10,940 nt of DNA from contig JAEDJB010000061.1 in assembly GCA_016296565.1 (NCBI GenBank), positions 1 through 10,940 of the forward strand, read 5' to 3'. Below, in pieces: positions 6,227 through 10,940 of this stretch; the first letter of the stretch is position 1; every line of letters starts with the position of its first letter. The position numbers and the translations under genes were made by a program. The notes beneath the pieces were generated by a model. It worked only from the letters and a program-made list of their open reading frames with translations. It did not search any database and was not told where the DNA came from. Source of the stretch: Oscillospiraceae bacterium (GTDB lineage: Bacteria; Bacillota; Clostridia; Oscillospirales; Oscillospiraceae).

Positions 6227-6784
6227 TCAGTCCACGTGGTCGCTGGCCCGCATGGCCTGGATGGTCCGGTCGATGAGCTCCTCCAGGGTCCAACCCAGCA
6301 TATCAGCGCCCTGCTGGATCACCTCCCGGGAGCATCCGGCGGCAAACTTCTTATCCTTGTACTTCTTCTTGACGGATTTCACCTCCAGGTCGGACACGCT
6401 CTTGGAGGGGCGCATCACGGCCACCGCGCCGATGAGACCCGTCAGCTCGTCGGTGGCGAAGAGCACCTTCTCCATCTGGTGCTCCGGCTGGATGTCCACG
6501 GTGATGCCGTAGCCGTGGCTGGCGGTGGCGTGGATGAGCCGCTCCTCCAGTCCCCGCTCCCGCATGATCTCCTGGGACTTGATGCAGTGCTGGTCGGGGT
6601 ACTGCTCAAAGTCCAGATCGTGGAGCAGGCCCACCACAGACCAGAAGTCCTTCTCCTCCCCGTAGCCCAGCTGGTCCGCAAACCAGCCCATCACGTCGGA
6701 GACGATGTATGCGTGCTTTAAGTGAAACTCGCCCTGGTTGTACTCCTTGAGCAGATCCAGGGCCTGCTGATAGGTCAGGTCCAT
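6227..6784 (-). CDS. HD-domain hydrolase (HDIG-type, COG2316-like)
   Basis: This is a 185-residue soluble protein with an HD phosphohydrolase fold. Family members coordinate a divalent metal and usually cleave phosphate esters. The specific substrate here is unknown. Visible metal-site candidates are H24 (FHLKHAYIV), the HD pair H55-D56 in VGLLHDLDF, H90 in ATASHGYG, and D112 in FATDELTGL. A basic stretch KKKYKDKKF lies at 139-147. A longer start at 6817 is possible and would lie 2 nt after the stop of the upstream gene. However, the ATG at 6784 has AGAAGG about 8 nt upstream and matches the expected N-terminus, so it is preferred. It is the last gene of a minus-strand operon after the NudC-like gene (35-bp gap), which suggests a related clean-up role. 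That link is inference. Confidence 0.85.
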   Translation of the reverse strand: MDLTYQQALDLLKEYNQGEFHLKHAYIVSDVMGWFADQLGYGEEKDFWSVVGLLHDLDFEQYPDQHCIKSQEIMRERGLEERLIHATASHGYGITVDIQPEHQMEKVLFATDELTGLIGAVAVMRPSKSVSDLEVKSVKKKYKDKKFAAGCSREVIQQGADMLGWTLEELIDRTIQAMRASDHVD

Positions 6785-6819
6785 TGTGTTTGCCTTCTTT
6801 CTCTGTATTCTAAGCATTT

Positions 6820-7650
6820 TTATGTCCAGTCCCCTTTTAAAAAGGCCTGGATCATCTCATTGGTGAGACTGTAGTTGTCCGGGGCCAGGTCGATCTCCTC
6901 CCGGCGGTACCACCCCGCCTGGGAGAGCTCCTGCCGGTCCATGTGGATCTCCGGGCTGCCCTTCAGCCGGGCAAAGAAGCCCAGCAGCAGATTGGAGTCC
7001 ATCCCCCAGGGCTGGCTGGCGTAGTAGCGGATGTCTGTGACCTCCAGGCCTACCTCCTCCATCACCTCCCGGCGGATGGTGTCCTCCGCCGTCTCCCCGA
7101 TCTCCGTAAACCCGGCGATGAGGGCATAGCCCTTGTAGGCCCGGCCCTGGTAGCGGGTCATAAGGATCTTGTCCCCGTGGGTCACGGCCACCAGGATGGC
7201 CGGGGCAATCTTGGGATAGATCAGGTTGCCGCAGACGGGACAGCGGAGCATCCGCTCCTTTTCATCCGGCCGGGTCCTGCCGCCGCAGCGGCCGCAGAAC
7301 TGGTTGTCCCGGTACCAGACGTACAGGTGATAGGCCGTGGTCTCGGCAAAGTGCAGGTCCAGGGCCTTCTTGTCCCGGCTGCCCCGGAGCTTCCACCAGC
7401 TGTAGCCGGGAGGCTCATCTCCCTCCGCCAGCTCCGCCAGGCAGTAGACCTGCCAGTCAATACGGAACAGATACGCAGACCGACGGGCCTTTTCCTTCAG
7501 CTCCCTCCAGGTGGGCAGCACCAGCATCCCTTCCTCCCCCAGCCGCTCCAGGATTTCCTGGCCGCGAAAGACAAAGCACAGGGTGTCCTCCGCCGGCGGG
7601 ACGGGGGTATATTCCACATGGTACTGTTTGGGTGCGATATCCTGCAGCAT
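6820..7650 (-). CDS. nudC: NudC-like NAD(H) pyrophosphatase (Nudix, zinc ribbon)
   Basis: NudC enzymes hydrolyse NAD(H) to NMN(H) and AMP, and in bacteria also remove the NAD cap from RNA. The 276-residue protein has an N-terminal domain, a zinc ribbon with C119/C122 (FCGRCGG) and C137/C140 (RCPVCG), and a Nudix domain. The Nudix box is complete from G180 to L202: G, then E186, then REV at 194-196 and EE at 198-199. The NudC-type motif appears as SQPWGMDSN at 212-220, in place of the usual SQPWPFPxS. The ATG at 7650 has AAGGAGG 7 nt upstream, and this site lies in the 12-bp gap after the CoA-transferase stop codon, so the two genes are surely co-transcribed. The length is slightly above the E. 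coli enzyme (257). The family assignment is secure; preference for NAD, NADH or RNA is not shown by the sequence. Confidence 0.93.
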   Translation of the reverse strand: MLQDIAPKQYHVEYTPVPPAEDTLCFVFRGQEILERLGEEGMLVLPTWRELKEKARRSAYLFRIDWQVYCLAELAEGDEPPGYSWWKLRGSRDKKALDLHFAETTAYHLYVWYRDNQFCGRCGGRTRPDEKERMLRCPVCGNLIYPKIAPAILVAVTHGDKILMTRYQGRAYKGYALIAGFTEIGETAEDTIRREVMEEVGLEVTDIRYYASQPWGMDSNLLLGFFARLKGSPEIHMDRQELSQAGWYRREEIDLAPDNYSLTNEMIQAFLKGDWT

Positions 7651-7662
7651 AACCGGCCCTCC

Positions 7663-9318
7663 TTATTCTTCCTCCGGCTCGGGACGGTTGCTCCCGGCAG
7701 AGCCAGGGCGCAGGTCCCGCCAGAACTCATATTCCCCGGTGGGGTTGCTCATCTCCTCGGAGGTCAGCCCCATGGGGGCGTCCCGGAAGAGCCGGGGGTC
7801 CATGTACCGCACATGCTCGGGAATTACCGGCTGGAAGTCCATCTGGTCCAGGATGTCCCGCTGCAGGTCCACCCCGTGGGCAATCTCCAGAAGGGTCATG
7901 CCCATGGGCTCCAGGCTGAACACAGCCCGCTCGGTGATGTACAGCACGTCCTGGCCCTTCCGCGCGGCCTCCTGGCCGGAGAAGGTGATGTCCCCCACCT
8001 GCTTCAGGAACTTCTTCTGGGGTCCCTGGGTGTGGATCACCAGGCCGTTGTCCTTCAGCCCCACCTCCTGCTTGCCGGCGGTGAAGGTGCCGATAAAGCA
8101 CAGCTTTTTCGCGTTCTGGGTGATGTCAATGAAGCCGCCGGGCCCCACCACGCGGCCCTGGAAGTTGTGGGCGTTCACGTTGCCGAACCGGTCCACCTCC
8201 GCAAAGCCCAGCACCGCCATGTCCAGCGCGCCCCCGTCGTAGAGCTGGAGAATATCCGCCATCCGGTACATGGCCTCCGGGTTCACCGCCGCGCCGAAGT
8301 CAATGCCACCCAGGGGGATGCCCCCCAGAGGGCCGCACTCCATGGACAGGGTGAACAGGTGGGAGATCCCCTCCTCGTCCGCCACGGACCCGATGCCCCC
8401 GGGCATGCCGATGCCCAGGTTAATGAGGGTGTTGGGCCGCAGTTCCATGGCGGCCCGGCGGCAGCAGATCTTCCGGGGACCCATGGGGAGATGGTCGAAC
8501 CCCGCGGAGGGCGTCACCGCCAGCCCGGCAATCTCCGGGCGGAAGGCGTCGGTTTCAAAGCTCTGGCGGCTGTATTCCGGGCGGCCCTCCACCAGGTAGT
8601 CCACCATGAAGCCGTGGATCACCACCTCCTTGGCGGGGATGGTGCCCGCCTTCACCACCTTGTCCACCTGGGCAATGACGATGCCCCCGGAGTTGTGGAC
8701 TGCCGCGGCCACCTCGAACTGCTCCACGTTCATGGCCTCGTTGCGCAGGGACAGGTTGCCGTTTTCGTCCCCCAGGGTGGCCCGGATGAAGCAGACATGA
8801 ATGGGAAAGGTGGGATAGAACAGGAACTTCTGCTCCCCCATTTCCATGAGGGAGACGATGCTCTTCTGGCTCTCCCGGGTGCGCTGGTTGGCCTTGCCGC
8901 CCCCGTGGCGGGGGTCGGCGAAGGTGCCGATGCCAGTGGTGGCGATCGCCCCGGGCAGGCCCCCGGCGATGGCCCGGAACAGCTGCATCAGGTTCCCCAG
9001 GGGGAGCAGGTAGCAGGTGACCTTTTCCTCCTGGACCAGCTTCCGCAGGCCCGGGTCGTAGCCCATGTGAGAGAGGATCAGCTCCCGGAGCATCCCCTCC
9101 CGGGCGGCCAGGTGGCTCACACCCCGGCCCTTGCCGTCCCCCTGGCTGGTGCACTTGACCAGGGTCAGGTCCCGGGGGTGGCCAGTCTGGTCGAAATGCT
9201 CGGCCAGAGACATGATCAGGTCCTCCGGACAGCCGAAGCCGTTGAAGCCGGTGGTGGTCAGGGTGCAGCCGTCTTTCACAAGGGCTGCTGCCTGGGCAGC
9301 GGTGATGATCTTGCTCAT
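7663..9318 (-). CDS. Acyl-CoA:acetate/propionate-type CoA-transferase (family I, COG4670)
   Basis: This enzyme moves CoA between a short-chain acyl-CoA and a free carboxylic acid such as acetate. The 551-residue chain is a fused alpha-beta family I CoA-transferase. The N-terminal half shows TTTGFNGFGCPEDL (21-34) and GTFADPRHGGGKAN (131-144). The C-terminal half shows NLGIGMPGG (300-308) and LSMECGPLGGIPLGGIDFG (324-342). E327 in that motif corresponds to the catalytic Glu (E324 in Clostridium propionicum propionate CoA-transferase, as I recall it) that forms the glutamyl-CoA thioester. The protein is longer than the usual ~520 because of a Pro/Glu-rich tail (GSAGSNRPEPEEE). The ATG at 9318 has AAGGAG about 9-10 nt upstream. 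It is the first gene of a three-gene operon with its own promoter. Propionate, lactate, butyrate or another acid could be the partner; sequence alone does not settle this. Confidence 0.92.
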   Translation of the reverse strand: MSKIITAAQAAALVKDGCTLTTTGFNGFGCPEDLIMSLAEHFDQTGHPRDLTLVKCTSQGDGKGRGVSHLAAREGMLRELILSHMGYDPGLRKLVQEEKVTCYLLPLGNLMQLFRAIAGGLPGAIATTGIGTFADPRHGGGKANQRTRESQKSIVSLMEMGEQKFLFYPTFPIHVCFIRATLGDENGNLSLRNEAMNVEQFEVAAAVHNSGGIVIAQVDKVVKAGTIPAKEVVIHGFMVDYLVEGRPEYSRQSFETDAFRPEIAGLAVTPSAGFDHLPMGPRKICCRRAAMELRPNTLINLGIGMPGGIGSVADEEGISHLFTLSMECGPLGGIPLGGIDFGAAVNPEAMYRMADILQLYDGGALDMAVLGFAEVDRFGNVNAHNFQGRVVGPGGFIDITQNAKKLCFIGTFTAGKQEVGLKDNGLVIHTQGPQKKFLKQVGDITFSGQEAARKGQDVLYITERAVFSLEPMGMTLLEIAHGVDLQRDILDQMDFQPVIPEHVRYMDPRLFRDAPMGLTSEEMSNPTGEYEFWRDLRPGSAGSNRPEPEEE

Positions 9319-9359
9319 TTCACTCGGTCTCCTTCTCTCTGTCTATATTACTTCTCAAT

Positions 9360-9387
9360 ATTATATCATGATTTTCCTCCGGGACAA
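9360..9387 (-). promoter_or_regulatory. Predicted promoter of the CoA-transferase/nudC/HD operon
   Basis: On the minus strand TTGTCC (9387-9382), a 16-bp spacer and a perfect TATAAT (9365-9360) precede the CoA-transferase gene. The expected leader is about 35 nt. The divergent promoter of the next gene begins only 31 bp away. Confidence 0.7.
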
Positions 9388-9418
9388 GGTTTTTATCCCG
9401 CCGGGGGGCAGTTTGCTC

Positions 9419-9447
9419 TTGCGCCGGTCTTTCCCAGCCGGTATACT
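9419..9447 (+). promoter_or_regulatory. Predicted promoter of the trmO-like gene
   Basis: TTGCGC (9419-9424), a 17-bp spacer and TATACT (9442-9447) form a reasonable sigma-A promoter with a leader of about 30 nt. Its -35 box is 31 bp from the -35 box of the oppositely directed operon, so both promoters could respond to a shared regulator. Confidence 0.6.
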
Positions 9448-9483
9448 GGAGAAAATCAGGATGTTTTCCAGGAGGGTGTTTCC

Positions 9484-10179
9484 ATGACCGATCCCGTTCC
9501 CATGAAAATCATTGCCACCATGCACAGCGCCTTTCCCAGCAAGTTCGGCATTCCCCGGCAGAGCGGGCTGGTGCCGGAGCTGCGCTCCGCCATCGTCTTT
9601 GAGCCGGAGTACCGGAACCCGGACGCCCTGCGGGGGCTGGAGGGGTTCTCCCACCTGTGGCTCATCTGGTCCTTCTCCAAGGCGGTGCGGGAGACCTGGT
9701 CTCCCACCGTCCGGCCGCCCCGGCTGGGGGGCAACACCCGCATGGGGGTCTTTGCCACCCGGTCCCCCTTCCGGCCCAACCCCATCGGCCTGTCCTCCGT
9801 GAAGCTGGAGGGGGTGGAGCACCACCCGGACTTGGGGCCGGTGATCCATGTGTCCGGGGCGGACCTGCTGGACGGCACCCCCATTTTCGACATTAAGCCC
9901 TACCTGCCCTACACGGACGCCCACCCGGAGGCTCTGGGGGGCTTTACCGCCGGGTACCAGGGCTACCGGCTGGAGGTGGTCTTTCCCCCGGAGCTGCTGG
10001 CCCTTGTCCCGGAGCAGGACCGGGAGGCCCTCACCGGGGTGCTGGCCCAGGACCCCCGGCCCTCCTACCAGGAGGACCCGGAGCGGGTGTACGGCATGGC
10101 CTTCGGGGCGCTGGACGTAAAATTCACGGTGCGGGATCAGGTCCTCACCGTGGTAGCCGTAGACAGCGGGCGCGTCTGA
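9484..10179 (+). CDS. trmO: TrmO/TsaA-like tRNA (t6A37-N6)-methyltransferase
   Basis: TrmO uses S-adenosylmethionine to methylate N6-threonylcarbamoyladenosine at position 37 of certain tRNAs, giving m6t6A, which tunes decoding in the cytoplasm. The 231-residue length is close to E. coli TrmO (235). The conserved beta-barrel signature is clear: FSHLWLIWSF (55-64), RMGVFATRSPFRPNPIGLS (86-104) and SGADLLDGTPIFDIKPY (124-140). The C-terminal part (about 155-231) is less conserved and ends in a strand-rich region FTVRDQVLTVVAV. AGGAGG lies 8 nt before the ATG at 9484. A second in-frame Met at residue 7 is less well placed. The gene has its own promoter and terminator. Some TsaA-like proteins in other lineages act on other substrates, so the tRNA target is from family knowledge, not shown here. 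Confidence 0.9.
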   Translation: MTDPVPMKIIATMHSAFPSKFGIPRQSGLVPELRSAIVFEPEYRNPDALRGLEGFSHLWLIWSFSKAVRETWSPTVRPPRLGGNTRMGVFATRSPFRPNPIGLSSVKLEGVEHHPDLGPVIHVSGADLLDGTPIFDIKPYLPYTDAHPEALGGFTAGYQGYRLEVVFPPELLALVPEQDREALTGVLAQDPRPSYQEDPERVYGMAFGALDVKFTVRDQVLTVVAVDSGRV

Positions 10180-10200
10180 TCACAGACGCGCCCGTTTTTT
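10167..10200 (+). terminator. Terminator overlapping the trmO stop codon
   Basis: The arms 10167-10178 (CGGGCGCGTCTG) and 10183-10194 form a perfect 12-bp stem with an ATCA loop, followed by six T (10195-10200). The left arm covers the last codons and the TGA (10177-10179). The stop of the convergent DUF421 gene begins at the last T. Confidence 0.92.
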
Positions 10201-10880
10201 CAGTCCTCGCAGGGCGGGTAAAGGGTCAGGGTGTCGTTCTGGTCGCAGAGGCCCAGGAAGATCTCCCGGGGGGTGTGGTAGCCCTGGTCCTCCAGCTGCT
10301 TTTGCAGCCACTTTTCCTCCTTCCCCAGCCGGTGGAGGTTCTCCGTTAAAACCCGGCCGTCCATGATGACCTCGGTAAAGAAGGTGGACTGCTGGGGGCT
10401 CTGGCCCAGGTCCTTGGGGGTGGCCGGCCGGTCCGCCTCCCGGGGGAGGATGGACAGGGAGCCGTTGTGCTCAAAGACCACGCTGTACACCTGGCTCAGG
10501 TCAAAATACCCCTGCTGGCGGCAGAGGACCATGAACTCGCTTAAATCCAGCTTGGCTTTCTTCAGGTTCTGCCGGTAGAGCTTGCCGTTGTGAAAGAGGA
10601 TGGTAGGGGTGCCCTCGATGAACTTCCGGCTTCGGTTCTTTCGCAAAGTGATCCGGTTCATGAGCAGGGTCAGAAGGCCGTACACCGCCATGGCGATCAC
10701 CGGCTTCATGGGGTTTTCCAGCTCGGTGGCCAGCTCCGCCGCGATGGAGCCCACGGTGATGCCGGTAATGTAGTCGAAAGCGTCCAGCTGGGAGATCTGC
10801 CGGTGACCCATGAGCTTGGCAATGAGGAACATATAAAAGTACGAGAACAGCGCGGTGAGCGCCGTGGTGATCCATTCCAA
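10200..10880 (-). CDS. DUF421/YetF-family membrane protein
   Basis: The protein has 226 residues, the usual size for this family of unknown function, seen in sporulating and other Firmicutes and in some Proteobacteria. The N-terminal ~80 residues hold about three membrane segments (about 5-22, 35-50 and 60-76). The motif GHRQISQLDAFDYITGITVG (25-44) fits the family pattern GKREI-x-QL-x-x-FD. The soluble C-terminal part has GTPTILFHNGKLYRQNLKKA (90-109), LDLSEFMVLCRQQGY (111-125) and a likely degenerate repeat, then a Glu/Lys-rich stretch. The start is a TTG at 10880, chosen because AAGGAGG lies 8 nt upstream and it gives the family-typical MEWITTAL start. An ATG at 10875 is in a different frame. 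The protein probably sits in the cell membrane with its C-terminal domain in the cytoplasm. Its molecular role is not known. Confidence 0.9.
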   Translation of the reverse strand: MEWITTALTALFSYFYMFLIAKLMGHRQISQLDAFDYITGITVGSIAAELATELENPMKPVIAMAVYGLLTLLMNRITLRKNRSRKFIEGTPTILFHNGKLYRQNLKKAKLDLSEFMVLCRQQGYFDLSQVYSVVFEHNGSLSILPREADRPATPKDLGQSPQQSTFFTEVIMDGRVLTENLHRLGKEEKWLQKQLEDQGYHTPREIFLGLCDQNDTLTLYPPCED

Positions 10881-10940
10881 AGTGGTCCCCTCCTTTTGAC
10901 TTTAGCCTTTGCCAAAGGAGGGAAAAATATAAGCGGACCG
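10881..10940 (-). promoter_or_regulatory. Leader and possible -10 box of the DUF421 gene
   Basis: On the minus strand a possible -10 box TATATT (10931-10926) lies about 45 nt before the TTG start. Its -35 box would lie outside the window. Between them is CCTTTG-n1-CAAAGG (10906-10918), a 6-bp inverted repeat, and then the ribosome binding site. The promoter call is tentative. Confidence 0.3.

Noticed and set aside
6785..6817. An 11-residue longer start for the HD protein at 6817
   Set aside because: It has no well-placed ribosome binding site, while the ATG at 6784 does. Coupled restart just after the nudC stop remains possible but less likely.
6943..10179. A 1078-codon plus-strand open frame ending with trmO
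   Set aside because: Only its last part (from 9484) is a real gene. The rest is antisense to the nudC-like and CoA-transferase genes and crosses their promoter region. A giant TrmO fusion is not supported, because trmO has its own ribosome binding site and promoter.
1..10940. Signs of a mobile element, defence system or novel multi-gene module
   Set aside because: No transposase, integrase, attachment-site repeats, toxin-antitoxin pair, restriction enzyme, reverse transcriptase or CRISPR repeats are visible. Base composition is even across the genes, and all but one full-length gene fall in known families.

Overview
This looks like chromosomal DNA from a high-GC, strictly anaerobic member of the Firmicutes (Clostridia). 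The Oscillospiraceae/Flavonifractor-like group is my best guess. The grounds are a single-chain pyruvate:ferredoxin oxidoreductase, strong AAGGAGG-type ribosome binding sites, sigma-A-like promoters with extended -10 elements, a Gram-positive-style lipoprotein, and G/C-rich third codon positions. The taxonomic call is inference only. I see no rRNA, tRNA, CRISPR array, insertion sequence, phage gene or plasmid function.

Layout, left to right. (1) The 3' end of an unidentified plus-strand gene (1-123) is followed by a hairpin terminator. (2) nifJ, a 1189-residue pyruvate:ferredoxin oxidoreductase on the minus strand (263-3832), has a recognisable promoter and a terminator-like hairpin in its leader. 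(3) A 393-bp divergent intergenic region carries promoters for nifJ and for a plus-strand YeiH/UPF0324-type membrane transporter (4226-5260), plus a near-perfect long inverted repeat and a pair of direct repeats. (4) A 394-bp region with several inverted repeats precedes a small, extremely acidic plus-strand lipoprotein (5655-6164), which ends at a strong terminator. (5) A minus-strand three-gene operon has its own promoter and reads, in transcription order, acyl-CoA:carboxylate CoA-transferase (9318-7663), NudC-like NAD(H)/NAD-RNA pyrophosphatase (7650-6820) and a small HD-domain hydrolase (6784-6227). (6) Divergent from it is a TrmO-like tRNA methyltransferase (9484-10179) whose terminator overlaps its stop codon. 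(7) Last is a minus-strand DUF421/YetF-type membrane protein (10200-10880) starting at TTG.

The genes are mostly housekeeping and central energy metabolism: pyruvate oxidation to acetyl-CoA and reduced ferredoxin, CoA exchange among short-chain acids, nucleotide clean-up and tRNA modification. I find no convincing multi-gene novel system. The parts worth a second look are the regulatory DNA around nifJ, yeiH and the lipoprotein, the lipoprotein itself, and the CoA-transferase/NudC/HD operon.
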